In this document: in pieces, positions 35,182 through 44,603 of the stretch | Position numbering within the stretch: the first letter of the stretch is position 1 | Layout of the letters: each line of letters starts with the position of its first letter | Source of the DNA: Roseiarcus sp963758335 | Lineage (GTDB): Bacteria; Pseudomonadota; Alphaproteobacteria; Rhizobiales; Beijerinckiaceae | Assembly (NCBI GenBank): GCA_963758335.1 | Contig: CAVWVF010000003.1 | Location: 434,001-498,000, forward strand | DNA: 64,000 bases | Direction: 5' to 3' | Notes under the pieces: model-generated | The model's database searches: none | Seen by the model: only the letters and a program-made list of their open reading frames with translations | What the model was told of the DNA's origin: nothing | Made by a program: the position numbers and the translations under genes

Positions 35182-36159
35182 GACTGTCCAGGCGCGCGTA
35201 ACGGGATTTTCGCGTCCGGCGGCAGGCCGGGGACCAGCTCGTGCGTCGGGTTGTCGATGTCGATGCGGATGCGATAGACGAGCGTCACCCGCTCGGCGTG
35301 GGTCTCGACGCTCTTCGGCGTGAACTCGGCCGCCTCGGAAATGAAGGAGATGCGGCCGGGATACTCCGTGCCGGGATAGGAGTCGGTGGTGACTTTGGCC
35401 GCTTCGCCGAGCCGGATCTTGCCGACGTCGGTCTCGTTGACGTAGGCGCGCAGCCACACATGGTCGATGTCGGCCAGCGTCACGATCGCGGCGCCGGGCG
35501 AGACGACCTCGCCGAGCTCGGCCTGACGCACCAGGATGACGCCGTCGTAAGGCGCGGTCAGCGTCGTATAGCCGAGCACGATCTTTGAAAGCTCGAGGGC
35601 GGCGCGCGCGCTCTCGATGTTGGCGATGGCGAGCGCGACGCTCTTGTCGGCCGCCGCCTCGAGCGCCTTGTCGCGCTCGAGCGCCGCGCGCGACTGTTTG
35701 AGCGCCGTTTCGGCGACGTCGCGTCGTGCCTGCGCCCTTGGTGAGCAGCGTCTGCGCGCGGTCGAATTCGAGCTCTCTCAGCGCCACCTCCGCCTCGTCG
35801 CTGACGACGGTCCGTCGCGTTGCGTCGACGTTCTGCTCGGCGACGTCGAGCTGGCGCATCTGGGCGTTGAGCGCGGCCTCGGCGATCGTCACCTCCTGCT
35901 TGTAGTCGGCGTCGTCGACCCGGGCGATGACCGTGCCCGCCTTGACCGTCTGTCCTTCGTCGAAGGGAAGTTCGACGATGCGCGACTGGACCGTCTTGAA
36001 GCTGAGGACGCTCTCGTGGGCCTCGATGTTGCCGGAGACGAGGACAAATTCGCCGTTGGGCTTTCCTTCGATCCACGGGACAAGGATGTCCTGAAAACGG
36101 TAGGCGGCGGCGCCGCCGAGCCCCAGAATCACCGCCAGCCCAATCAAGAGTCGCCGCAT
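35178..36159 (-). pseudogene. HlyD/YbhG-type membrane fusion protein, frameshifted
   Basis: Periplasmic adaptor subunit. From the ATG at 36159: MRRLLIGLAVILGLGGAAAY (membrane anchor), the first lipoyl half (VLVSGNIEAHESVLSFK, GQTVKAGTVIARVDDADY), then a coiled-coil hairpin. Near 35735, after LLTKGAGTTR, the frame changes and DVAETALKQSRAALERDKAL continues, followed by the second lipoyl half (LTAPYDGVILVRQAELGEVV) and ending GLPPDAKIPLRAPGQS at 35178. One small indel breaks the gene. The unshifted frame happens to run straight into the downstream ATPase, giving a false adaptor-ATPase fusion. Confidence 0.8.
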
Positions 36160-36373
36160 GGCCGACACGAAAACCACCCCCCGCAACGCCGTCCGCCGCG
36201 TTCGCTTGAAGGGTGGGCCAAAAGAGCCCAACGCCCGCGGGAATGGATAGCGGCGGAACGTCGCCCAGCGTTTGACACAGGTCAAGCGATGACCCATCGT
36301 CGCGTCGCGACCGATCGCCGCGCTTCAGTCGCGGTCACGCCACTGTGATAGTCTACGAACGTCAAGGCTCGCG

Positions 36374-37510
36374 ATGTTCACCCTCACCCCCGATCAGCTC
36401 GCCGTCCGCGACATGGCGAAGTCCTTCGCCGACGAGCGCATCGCGCCGAACGCGCTCGGCTGGGACGAAACTGAGCACTTTCCCGTCGACGTATTGCGCG
36501 AGGCGGCGGCGCTCGGCATGGCGACCATCTATGTGCGCGAGGAAAACGGCGGCAGCGGCATGACCCGCCTCAACGCCGCGCTCATCTTCGAGGCGCTGTC
36601 GACGGGATGCCCCTGCGTCGCGTCCTTTCTCTCGATCCACAACATGGTGGCCTGGGTCGTCGACCGGTTCGGCTCGCCGGAGTTGCAGAAGCGCTATCTG
36701 CCGGGCCTCGCCAGCATGGCGCTCATCGCCAGCTATTGCCTGACCGAGCCCGGTGCCGGCTCGGACGCGGCGGCGTTGTCGACCCGGGCGCGCCGCGACG
36801 GCGATGCCTACGTGATCGACGGCGTCAAGCAATTCATCTCGGGCGCCGGCGCGAGCGACGTCTACCTCGTCATGGCGCGCACCGGCGAGGGCGGCCCGGG
36901 CGGCGTCTCGGCTTTCATGGTCGACAAGGAGACGCCGGGCTTGAGCTTCGGCGCCAAGGAGAAGAAGATGGGCTGGCGCGCCCAGCCGACGCGCCAAGTG
37001 ATCATGGCGGGCGCGCGGGTTCCCGCGGCGAACCTCGTCGGCGCGGAAGGCGACGGCTTCAAGATCGCCATGGCCGGGCTCGACGGCGGCCGGCTCAACA
37101 TCGGCGCCTGCTCGATCGGCGGCGGCCAGGCGGCGCTCGACAAGGCGATTGCCTATATGCGCGAGCGCAAGGCGTTCGGGCGGCGGATCGCCGATTTCCA
37201 GGCGCTGCAGTTCCGCGTCGCCGACATCGCGACCTCGCTCGAGACGGCGCGCGCGATGCTGTGGCGCGCGGCGAGCGCGCTCGACGAAAAGTCGCCGGAT
37301 GCCACCCGCCTCTGCGCGATGGCCAAGCGCGTCGCCACCGACACGGGCTTCGATGCGGCCAACGACGCGCTGCAATTGCTCGGCGGCTACGGCTATCTCG
37401 CCGGCTACGGCGTCGAGAAGCTGGTGCGCGACCTGCGCGTGCACCAGATTCTGGAGGGAACCAACGAGATCATGCGCGTCATCGTGGCGCGCGGCCTGAT
37501 CGAGAATTAG
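36374..37510 (+). CDS. Acyl-CoA dehydrogenase, isobutyryl-CoA type
   Basis: A 378-residue FAD enzyme of the acyl-CoA dehydrogenase family. Features are MFTLTPDQLAVRDMAKSFAD, the FAD/substrate motif YCLTEPGAGSDAAALSTRA, FISGAGASDVYLVMARTG, the middle beta domain, and the C-terminal FQALQFRVADIATSLE with the catalytic glutamate in ILEGTNEIMRVI. Similarity to ACAD8 and the position between mmsA and mmsB support oxidation of isobutyryl-CoA to methacrylyl-CoA in valine degradation. It is transcribed away from the HlyD-like gene; the 210-bp gap between them would hold both promoters. Confidence 0.9.
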   Translation: MFTLTPDQLAVRDMAKSFADERIAPNALGWDETEHFPVDVLREAAALGMATIYVREENGGSGMTRLNAALIFEALSTGCPCVASFLSIHNMVAWVVDRFGSPELQKRYLPGLASMALIASYCLTEPGAGSDAAALSTRARRDGDAYVIDGVKQFISGAGASDVYLVMARTGEGGPGGVSAFMVDKETPGLSFGAKEKKMGWRAQPTRQVIMAGARVPAANLVGAEGDGFKIAMAGLDGGRLNIGACSIGGGQAALDKAIAYMRERKAFGRRIADFQALQFRVADIATSLETARAMLWRAASALDEKSPDATRLCAMAKRVATDTGFDAANDALQLLGGYGYLAGYGVEKLVRDLRVHQILEGTNEIMRVIVARGLIEN

Positions 37511-37634
37511 CGCCTAAAATCTGACGCTTAGCGCCCGACGCCGTCGACGAAACCCTGCAAGCGGTCCTGAAGTCAAAACTCCCCAAGAAGTCAAGACTCC
37601 CCAAAGCGAGGTCAAGGGCGCGCAAAAGCGAAGG

Positions 37635-38504
37635 TCAAGGGGGCCTGACTTCGGCAAGTCCGTCGGAATCGACTGCAGATATCGTCGTGCGGACGACCGA
37701 ACGCGGCTCAAGGTGCGGCCAAGGACGGCCGCGGTGCATCGTTGCCCGGTTGTCCCACATCAATACGTCGCCTTGTCGCCAATTGTGCTGGTAGATGAAC
37801 TCGGGCCGAGTCGCATCGGCGATCAGTTCATCCAGCAATATGCGTGCTTCTGCGCCGCGAAGGCCTTCGACCGCATAAGCGTGTGAGGCGATGTAAAGCG
37901 CAACGCGGCCGTTCGTCGGGTTGCGCCACGTCATGCGCCACCTTGCCGGCGGCAAGGCTTCGCGCTCCGGCTCCGTCATCAAGCCGCCATCGATTTGATC
38001 GCGAGAATGGGCGTAGGAGTGAGTGACGACAGCGTCGCGCAAGCGCGACTGCAATGACGGCGACATCCGCGTCCAGGCCGCTCTCGTGGACGCGAACTCG
38101 GTCTCGCCGCCGTGTTGAGGAACAACGCGAGCCGATAGGACGGAAGCCAGCGCCGGCGTCCGCTTAAAGGAGCTGTCGGTGTGCCACAGCTGGTTGGCGC
38201 GGGCCGTCAGAGCCTCGCGATCCGTTTCGGGCACAATGCCGCCGTCTGAAGAGAGATTGTTCAGGCGACTGTAGAAAGTACCGGTGCCTTCGGAGCCAAT
38301 CTTGACCCGCTCCAAAGGTCCGAATGCTCGGGAAAAAACCGCCTGCAGATTGTCGGCGACTTGCTGATCTCGAAACAGGAGAAGGCTGTGCTCCTCGAAT
38401 GCGGCGCGCACTGCCTGATAGTCCGCATCGCTCGAGGCGACATCAAGCAAGCCGACGCCGCGCATCTCCACGCCAAAATCAGGGTGCAGCGGAACGAGCT
38501 CCAT
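37635..38504 (-). CDS. TauD/TfdA family Fe(II)/2-oxoglutarate dioxygenase
   Basis: A 289-residue non-haem iron dioxygenase. The iron ligands are in LWHTDSSFKRTPAL (His and Asp of H-x-D) and MWDNRATMHRGRPW (distal His), and the 2-oxoglutarate-binding arginine is in PRSVVRTTI. TfdA-like blocks include HSLLLFRDQQVADN and AFGPLERVKIGSEGTG. The family removes sulfonate, phenoxyacetate or ether groups by hydroxylation; the substrate is unknown here. It is on the opposite strand to the valine genes that flank it. The base pattern CAA(A/G)ACTCCCCAA occurs twice downstream of its stop (37575-37605). Confidence 0.88.
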   Translation of the reverse strand: MELVPLHPDFGVEMRGVGLLDVASSDADYQAVRAAFEEHSLLLFRDQQVADNLQAVFSRAFGPLERVKIGSEGTGTFYSRLNNLSSDGGIVPETDREALTARANQLWHTDSSFKRTPALASVLSARVVPQHGGETEFASTRAAWTRMSPSLQSRLRDAVVTHSYAHSRDQIDGGLMTEPEREALPPARWRMTWRNPTNGRVALYIASHAYAVEGLRGAEARILLDELIADATRPEFIYQHNWRQGDVLMWDNRATMHRGRPWPHLEPRSVVRTTISAVDSDGLAEVRPP

Positions 38505-38689
38505 TGCCGGCGACCCTCGAGTTTAGGTCATCAGCCATATCACCAGTCGGCGTTCGACGCACGACGCTAGAAGCGCAAAAACGCCAGTTTCCTCTTTGCG
38601 ACATCGCCGCTCGGGCGCAAAATCCTAGATCTTGACCGCTCGCGCTGAGGTTTCGGTCTGGCGCTTCGGTCCCGAAGGTGGGGAGAGTC

Positions 38690-39580
38690 ATGGCGAAGAT
38701 CGCTTTCCTGGGTCTGGGCAACATGGGCGGCCCGATGGCCGCCAATCTCGTCAAGGCGGGCCATGCGGTCATGGGCTTCGACCTCGTCGAGGCGGCGAAA
38801 GAGGCCGCTTCCGCCTCCGGCATCGCGATCGCGGCCAGCGCGCGCGAGGCCGTCGGCGGCGCAGACGCGATCGTCACCATGCTGCCGGCTGGCCGGCATG
38901 TGCTCGCATCTTGGGCGGATTTTCTGCCTGCGGCGCCCGAGGGCGCGCTCGTCATCAACTCTTCGACAATCGACGTCGACAGCGCCAAGCGCGCCCACGA
39001 GGCGGGCGCGGCGGCGGGCGCGCTGACCCTCGACGCGCCGGTGTCGGGCGGCGTCGGCGGGGCGACCGCCGGAGCCCTCACCTTCATGTGCGGCGGCTCG
39101 GCCGAGGCCTTCGACCGGGCGAAGCCGGTTCTCGAGGCGATGGGCAAGCGCATCGTCCATTGCGGCGGCGCGGGCATGGGGCAGGCCGCCAAGATCTGCA
39201 ACAACATGATCCTCGGCGCCACGATGATCGCGACCTGCGAAGCTTTCGCGCTCGCCGAGAAGCTCGGCCTCTCCGCCGAGGCCCTGTTCGACGTCGCCTC
39301 GGCCTCGTCGGGCCAGTCGTGGTCGCTGACGAACTATTGTCCGGCGCCGGGCCTGGTTCCCGCCTCGCCCGCCAATCGCGGCTACAAGCCAGGCTTCGCC
39401 GCCAACCTGATGCTGAAGGACCTTCGCCTCGCTCAGGAGGCCGCGGCGAGCGTCAATGCCGCCACCCCGCTCGGAGCCGAAGCCGCGCAGCTCTACGCCT
39501 TGTTCGTGGCGGCGGGCCATGGCGACGATGATTTCTCGGGGGTGATTAATTTTTTGCGAGGCTCGCCGGCGTCCCCTTAG
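38690..39580 (+). CDS. mmsB: 3-hydroxyisobutyrate dehydrogenase
   Basis: A 296-residue NAD-dependent beta-hydroxyacid dehydrogenase that oxidises 3-hydroxyisobutyrate to methylmalonate semialdehyde, the substrate of MmsA. Visible are the Rossmann motif FLGLGNMGGPMAANLVKAG, INSSTIDVDSAKRAHEA, the substrate loop DAPVSGGVGGATAG and the catalytic lysine in MGQAAKICNNMILG. The C-terminal GFAANLMLKDLRLAQEAA is typical. I prefer the ATG at 38690 with GGGGAGAG upstream over a GTG four codons earlier. With mmsA and the acyl-CoA dehydrogenase it covers most of the lower valine pathway; the hydratase and hydrolase are not in this window. Confidence 0.94.
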   Translation: MAKIAFLGLGNMGGPMAANLVKAGHAVMGFDLVEAAKEAASASGIAIAASAREAVGGADAIVTMLPAGRHVLASWADFLPAAPEGALVINSSTIDVDSAKRAHEAGAAAGALTLDAPVSGGVGGATAGALTFMCGGSAEAFDRAKPVLEAMGKRIVHCGGAGMGQAAKICNNMILGATMIATCEAFALAEKLGLSAEALFDVASASSGQSWSLTNYCPAPGLVPASPANRGYKPGFAANLMLKDLRLAQEAAASVNAATPLGAEAAQLYALFVAAGHGDDDFSGVINFLRGSPASP

Positions 39581-39741
39581 CGAGGCGGAACCGGCCTCCT
39601 AATTAGCTCCTCGTTAACGGGCGGTTGAGGTCGAAAGGCGCAAGCTTCTAAGCCGAATGAAGGAACCGGCGAAGTGGCGCGAGGCTCACGGACGGGCTCA
39701 GGCGGTGAATATGGGCTATCGGCGGTTATCGGAGGTCAAAC

Positions 39742-40119
39742 ATGCGTAACAGAATATCCAAGGCGATTGTCGCCGGATTGGCGGCGCTGTCGCTGGCGGC
39801 GTCCGTGATCGCCGCGGCTGGGCCGGCCTCGGCCGCGCAGTGGCATGGCGGAGGCTGGGGCGGCTGGCACGGCGGAGGTTGGGGCGGCTGGCATGGCGGC
39901 CCCGGCTGGCGCGGCGGGTACTGGCATCCCGGCTACTGGCGCGGCGGCGTTTGGTACAACGGCTGGTGGGGCCCCGCCGTCGCCACTGGCGTCCTGCTCG
40001 GCACAGCCGCCGCCTATCCGTATTACGGTTACGGCTACGACGCTTGCTGGCAGAATCGCCCTGTCTACTCCGCCAGCGGCGCTTATCTCGGCTACCAGAT
40101 GGTCAACGTCTGCCAGTAA
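39742..40119 (+). CDS. Secreted Gly/His/Trp-rich small protein
   Basis: A 125-residue protein with a signal peptide (RISKAIVAGLAALSLAASVI, cleavage after ASA) and a low-complexity domain of HGGGWGGW-type repeats, then GYWHPGYWRGGVWYNGWWG, a short hydrophobic segment and a C-terminal CWQNRPVYSASGAYLGYQMV region with two cysteines. Such Gly/Trp/Tyr-rich envelope proteins are common in Hyphomicrobiales; their function is unknown, and histidines could bind metals. The gene is alone, with a bidirectional terminator after it. Confidence 0.85.
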   Translation: MRNRISKAIVAGLAALSLAASVIAAAGPASAAQWHGGGWGGWHGGGWGGWHGGPGWRGGYWHPGYWRGGVWYNGWWGPAVATGVLLGTAAAYPYYGYGYDACWQNRPVYSASGAYLGYQMVNVCQ

Positions 40120-40138
40120 GCCGGTGTCCGGTTGAGCT

Positions 40139-40168
40139 GAAAGGGCCTCACGCAAGCGGGGCCCTTTC
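40139..40168. terminator. Bidirectional terminator between secreted protein gene and anmK
   Basis: GAAAGGGCC and GGCCCTTTC arms flank an 11-base CG-rich middle, with a T-rich end on the plus strand (CCCTTTCTT). It lies 20 bp past the plus-strand stop and 2 bp before the minus-strand anmK stop at 40170, so it can serve both converging genes. Confidence 0.75.
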
Positions 40169-40169
40169 T

Positions 40170-41270
40170 TCATGCCGGCGCAGGCCGGAAGACGCCCCCG
40201 GACGTCGGCGTCGGAACGCCCGTCGTCGTCGGAAAGGACAGCGGCGCGCCTTGGCGCGAGCGCAGGGCGAGGTATGCAAAGCACTGCGCCTCGAGGGCGT
40301 CGCCGTCGAAGCCGATCGCCTCGACCGGTTCGACTGCGACGCCGAGCCGCTCGGCGAGGCCGCGCATGAGAAAGGGATTGCGCCGTCCGCCGCCGCCGAC
40401 GAGCCAGCGCTTCGGCGCTTGGGGAACCAGCCTGAGCGCGACGGCTGTCGCCTCGACCGTGAAAGCGGCGAGCGTGGCGGCGCCGTCGGCGTCGCTCAAG
40501 CCTTCGACTGCGACCGCTAGCGCGGCGAAATGGTTGCGGTCGAGCGACTTAGGCGGCGGCCGGTCGAAATAGGGGTCGCGCATCATCGTTTCAAGCGCCC
40601 GCGCGTCGACCCGTCCGCGACGCGCCAGCGCTCCGTCCTCGTCGAACGCCACGCCGCGGCGGCGAAGGAGGAAATCGTCGAGCATCGCATTTGCCGGGCC
40701 GGTGTCGAAGGCGATGATCTCGCCGTCGCCGCCCAGCCAGGTGACGTTTCCGACGCCGCCCCAATTGAGGACCATCAGCGGGCGCTCCAGCCCCGCCGTG
40801 ATCGCGGCATGATAGACTGGGACGAGGGGCGCGCCTTCGCCGCCCGCCGCGACGTCGGCCGAGCGGAAGTCGCAGACGACGTCGATCCTGAGCGCTGCGG
40901 CCGCCCTCGCGCCGTCGCAAAGCTGGCGGGTTAGACCGGCGCGCGGCCGGTGCAGGATGGTCTGGCCGTGCAGGCCGACCAGCGCGATGCTTGCGCGCGC
41001 GATCGCGAACTTTTCAAGGAACGCCTCGACCGCGGCGACATGGGCGTCGGTCACCTCGCCCTCGAGCTCGGCCTGCGGTTTTTCCGCTTCGCTCGGGTCC
41101 GCCACGATGGCGCGCAGAACGCAGGAGAGGCGGTCGGGATAGGGGAAGGTGGCGCCTTGGCCGGCCTCGACCCACGTTCCGCCGTCGCTCGTGATCAGGG
41201 CGACATCGATGCCGTCCATCGACGTTCCGCTGATGACGCCGATGGCGTTCTCCAGACGTCCGTGGCTCAT
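40170..41270 (-). CDS. anmK: Anhydro-N-acetylmuramic acid kinase
   Basis: A 366-residue kinase that opens and phosphorylates 1,6-anhydro-MurNAc during peptidoglycan recycling. Family motifs include the N-terminal IGVISGTSMDGIDVALI (phosphate loop), LVGLHGQTILHRP, VVCDFRSADVAAGGEGAPLV, LNWGGVGNVTWLG, AFDTGPANAMLDDFL and the C-terminal RWLVGGGGRRNPFLM. I placed the start at the ATG at 41270, which overlaps the stop of the upstream adenosyltransferase gene by four bases; a codon at 41303 lies inside that gene. The pairing with a cobalamin adenosyltransferase is unexpected functionally but tightly coupled. Confidence 0.95.
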   Translation of the reverse strand: MSHGRLENAIGVISGTSMDGIDVALITSDGGTWVEAGQGATFPYPDRLSCVLRAIVADPSEAEKPQAELEGEVTDAHVAAVEAFLEKFAIARASIALVGLHGQTILHRPRAGLTRQLCDGARAAAALRIDVVCDFRSADVAAGGEGAPLVPVYHAAITAGLERPLMVLNWGGVGNVTWLGGDGEIIAFDTGPANAMLDDFLLRRRGVAFDEDGALARRGRVDARALETMMRDPYFDRPPPKSLDRNHFAALAVAVEGLSDADGAATLAAFTVEATAVALRLVPQAPKRWLVGGGGRRNPFLMRGLAERLGVAVEPVEAIGFDGDALEAQCFAYLALRSRQGAPLSFPTTTGVPTPTSGGVFRPAPA

Positions 41271-41872
41271 CGGCCCTCGGTCTGATGAGCGCCGGGCGCC
41301 CACAGCACGTCCGCGGCGCCGAAGTCGTTCGCCGCGCGCGCGGCCACAAACAAATAATCGGACAGGCGGTTGACATAGGCGAGCGCCGCCTCGCCCACCT
41401 CTTCGCCCTCGATCGAAGCGAGCGCGACGACGCTGCGCTCGGCCCGGCGGCAGACGGCCCGCGCCTGATGCAGGGCGGCTGACGCCGGAGTTCCGCCGGG
41501 AAGGATGAACGAGCGCAACGGTCGGAGTTTCGCGTTCAGCGCGTCGATGGCGTGCTCGAGCGCGTCGACCTGCGAGGCCGCTATGCGCAGCGCGGCGCCC
41601 GGGCGCTCGCCGGGGTCTCTGGGAAGACAGAGATCCGCGCCGAGATCGAAGAGGTCATTTTGGATGCGCGCAAGCGTCGCCTCGATCGCCGCAAGCGCGG
41701 AATCCGTCGAATCACGGGTTGCGAGCCGGGCGAGGCCAATGGCGCAATTGGTCTCGTCCACATCGCCCATGGCGGCGACGCGGGCGTCGGTCTTCGGCCT
41801 TCGCGAGCCGTCGCCCAGGCCGGTCTCGCCTCGATCGCCGGTGCGTGTGTAGATGGCGTTCAGTCGAACCAT
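41267..41872 (-). CDS. PduO-type cob(I)alamin adenosyltransferase
   Basis: A 201-residue ATP:cob(I)alamin adenosyltransferase that attaches the 5'-deoxyadenosyl group to make coenzyme B12. The ATP-binding N-terminal motif TRTGDRGETGLGDGSRRPK, GDVDETNCAIGLAR, FDLGADLCLPRD and the C-terminal CRRAERSVVAL and VNRLSDYLFVAARAAN are clear. A use for adenosylcobalamin in this organism would be methylmalonyl-CoA mutase, which fits the propionyl-CoA produced by valine breakdown, though no such gene is in the window. The stop overlaps the anmK start (ATGA), so the two are translated together. Confidence 0.94.
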   Translation of the reverse strand: MVRLNAIYTRTGDRGETGLGDGSRRPKTDARVAAMGDVDETNCAIGLARLATRDSTDSALAAIEATLARIQNDLFDLGADLCLPRDPGERPGAALRIAASQVDALEHAIDALNAKLRPLRSFILPGGTPASAALHQARAVCRRAERSVVALASIEGEEVGEAALAYVNRLSDYLFVAARAANDFGAADVLWAPGAHQTEGR

Positions 41873-41956
41873 TCTCCCCGACCGTTCTAGCAGGCAGGCA
41901 TGCTAGCAGATTCGCGGGCGGAGGCGGTTGTCGACCGCCCGCAGGCGCAGCGCCTC

Positions 41957-44585
41957 TCAATCCCGCTTCATCAGGCGTTCGAGGTAGTCCCGCTCGTCGA
42001 TCGGCCGCTTGGGATCGGCGAGGCGGCGGCGAAGCTCCTCCATGACGCGGCGCGCGCGCTCGGTCACGCCGCCGAGCTCCCTAAGCGCTCCTTCGTCGCG
42101 GCCGAGGTTGCCCTCCCGCCCGCGCCCGAGGGGGTCGTCACCAGGCCTCTCGCCCGGGCGCATGCGGCGGGCCGTATATCCGCCCTTGCCGTTGCGGCCC
42201 TGATCCTGGCCCTGACTCATCTGCTTCTGCATGCCCTGCGCACCCTCGCGCAGGGCCTCAAGGGCGCGACCCTGTGCGTCCACCGCCGCGCCCTTCCCAC
42301 TTCGCCCGTCGGCGCTCGGAGGGCTCTGGTCGCCGCCCTGGCCCTCCTCGCCCTTGAGATCGCCTTCGGCCTCCTTCATGTCTTTTTCAGCGTCCTCGAA
42401 CCCCTTCTCGCTCTTCATGCCGAAGCTCTTCAACATCCCCTGCAATTCGGCCAGGCGGTCGCGCAGCGCGCGCTGGCGCTGCTCGAGCTGCGGTTCGTCC
42501 GGATTGGCTTCGCCCGCGTCCGGCTTGGAATCAGTTTCACCCTGGTTGAGGTCTGCGGATGGCGCATTGTCGTTCGGCTGCGTCTGCTCGCCCTGTCCCG
42601 GTGGACTTGCGCGCCTTTGTGCTCGCTTCCGCTGTCGGTCACGCTGTTCGCTGCGGAATGTGTCGTCGCGTAACGCCTGCTGGTCGTGCAGGAGCTTGCC
42701 GAGCTCGTCCATCTGCTTTCGCATCGCCTGTTCGGCCGCGCTCTCCTCGTCCCCCTCGGCGCTCCGCATGTTCTCGAACATTTCCTGCATCTGATCGAGC
42801 ATCGCCTCAGCCTCTTCGCGCGTGCCGTTGCGCGCCGCCTCTTCCATGCGGTCCATCAGCTTGTCGAGATCCTGCGCATGTTGGTTCGAACTCATCCGGG
42901 CTCTGTTGTCCGCTGCGTTCCCCTTTGCGCGCCATCTCGCCGGCGAAGCGTCTGGCCGCCTCGCGCAGTTCCTGCATCAGTTTCTTGATCTCGTCGTCGC
43001 TCGCGCCGCGTTTGAGCGCCTTCCGCAATGCCTTTTCCGCGGCGCGCAGATCGCGCTCCGCCTGCGAGGCGTCGCCATCCTCGATCTGTTGCGCCATCGC
43101 CCAGAGAAGCGCAGCGACGTCGAGGAGGTCCGCGTCGGTGCGCGCGGCGGCGAGCGAGGACCGTGACTGCTTCAATCCCAGATAGACGTTAGAGGAGGTG
43201 TCGAACAGCTCCGGCGCAACGCTAAGGCCCATCAGCGCCGCCTCGACGCGCTTCGGCGCATGGTCCGGGTCGAGGATGAGGTCGCGGCGCTGTTCGACGA
43301 GCGCGCGCGCGAGTGGATTGTGAAAGGCCCGCTGCGGCAGCGTCACTTCGACCGGCGCGCTCGATCCCGTCCTGCCGGAGATGCTGAGCGCACTCAAGGT
43401 CATCGTAACATGCGCGCCCGCCGACGGATGCTCGGAAAAGTCGGTGGTAGTGCGGGCGTCGCCGACGCCGTTTTCGCTCGCGGGCAGTTGCAGGACGGCT
43501 TGCGGCGGCTCGGCCAGGCTTCGCGGCGCTGGTTTCGAGGGGTCGCGCGGCAGCGCAAATTCGGCGCGCGCGCTGGAAACGCCATAGCGGTCGTCCAGGC
43601 GATACGCGAGAGTGAGTGAGCCGCTGATGTTGGCGCGCGGCTCCTCGGTCAGCTTGATCGTCGGAGTCCCGGCGGGCGTGACCGCGAAGAGGACTTCGGC
43701 GACCGGCCTTCCCAGCCGCAAGATCGTCGCCTTGCCCTCGCCGTGGATCGTCCAACGCCGTTCGCGCTGACTCTCTGTCGATGCGGTCCCCCCGATCGGC
43801 GCGATCCGTCCCTCGATGCGCGTCTCGACCGCGGCGGGATCGCCTCGCACGACGAGTGCGGAATCCTCGAACACCGTCAGCGTCTGCACCTCCGCCGACT
43901 TGAAGTCGATGATCGTCGGTGGGCGCCCCGCATAGGGTGGCGGATCGATCCAGGCGTCGATTCGGCTTTCCGTCGTCGCTGCGGCCGTATCGCCGCCGCG
44001 CCAGTCGAAGGCGGCGGCTAACCGGCCGTAGAGCTCGGGCCCGGCGGCGGTAGCCGTGGCGAAGGCTAGGAGCGCAGCGGCGAAGCGGAGCGCGTAAGGA
44101 TCGCGTTCGGCCATGCGCGGGGATGGCCTCGCAATCCGGATCGCGTCAACAGAGCGCTCGAGCCGCGCCCGATGCTCCGCCCACAGCGCCCGCGCGACCG
44201 GGTCGCGGTCATTGGCGAGCGTATCCGCAAACGAGGTCGCCGGATGATGGGCTTCCCCTGAGTTGCGGTCGAGCCTGGCCTGGATGTCGCGCGCCGCCGG
44301 CCAGCGCAGCCGTACGAGCGGAGCTAGCGCGGCGATGAGACCGAACGCAAACAGGGCGACCCCGGCGATGCGCAGCGTGTGCGGCGCGAAGATCCACAGG
44401 CCGAGCCAGGAGACGGTTAGGAACAGGATCGTGACGGCCAGCCCCCAAACGATCGGCGGCCAAGCGCGTTCGACGAAGAGCACGCCCCCTGCGGCCTTCG
44501 ACAGCGCCGCCAGCCTGCGGCCGTCGAGGTTTCGCCGGCTCTCGGTATGTCTCGATTCGTTCTTCGCCACGCTGCGCTCAGTCAC
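41957..44585 (-). pseudogene. TIGR02302 / DUF4175 membrane protein, split by frameshift
   Basis: Two frames together make one TIGR02302-type protein of about 870 residues. The N-terminal part (44585 to about 42895) has two membrane helices (VWGLAVTILFLTVSWLGLWI and IAGVALFAFGLIAALAPLV), a soluble domain (WIDPPPYAGRPPTIIDF, GDPAAVETRIEGRIAP) and a helical stretch ending RRFAGEMARKGE. The C-terminal part (about 42895 to 41957) begins near QHAQDLDKLMDRMEEAA and is Gln/Glu/Gly-rich, ending IDERDYLERLMKR. A small indel near 42880-42900 separates them. The gene usually follows lysA in Hyphomicrobiales, as here (18-bp gap). Start GTG 44585 is tentative. The family's role is not known. Confidence 0.8.
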
Positions 44586-44603
44586 CAGCCGACCTCGCAA
44601 CCC

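Noticed and set aside
34240..36297. A 685-residue adaptor-ATPase fusion protein
   Set aside because: The open frame joins the true N-terminal part of the HlyD-like protein, a nonsense Arg-rich middle and the true ATPase. The middle of the adaptor is well conserved in another frame, so the fusion is an artefact of a frameshift.
39845..39915. Tandem DNA repeat in the secreted protein gene
   Set aside because: The periodicity is just codons for HGGGWGGW repeats inside a well-formed gene with a signal peptide.
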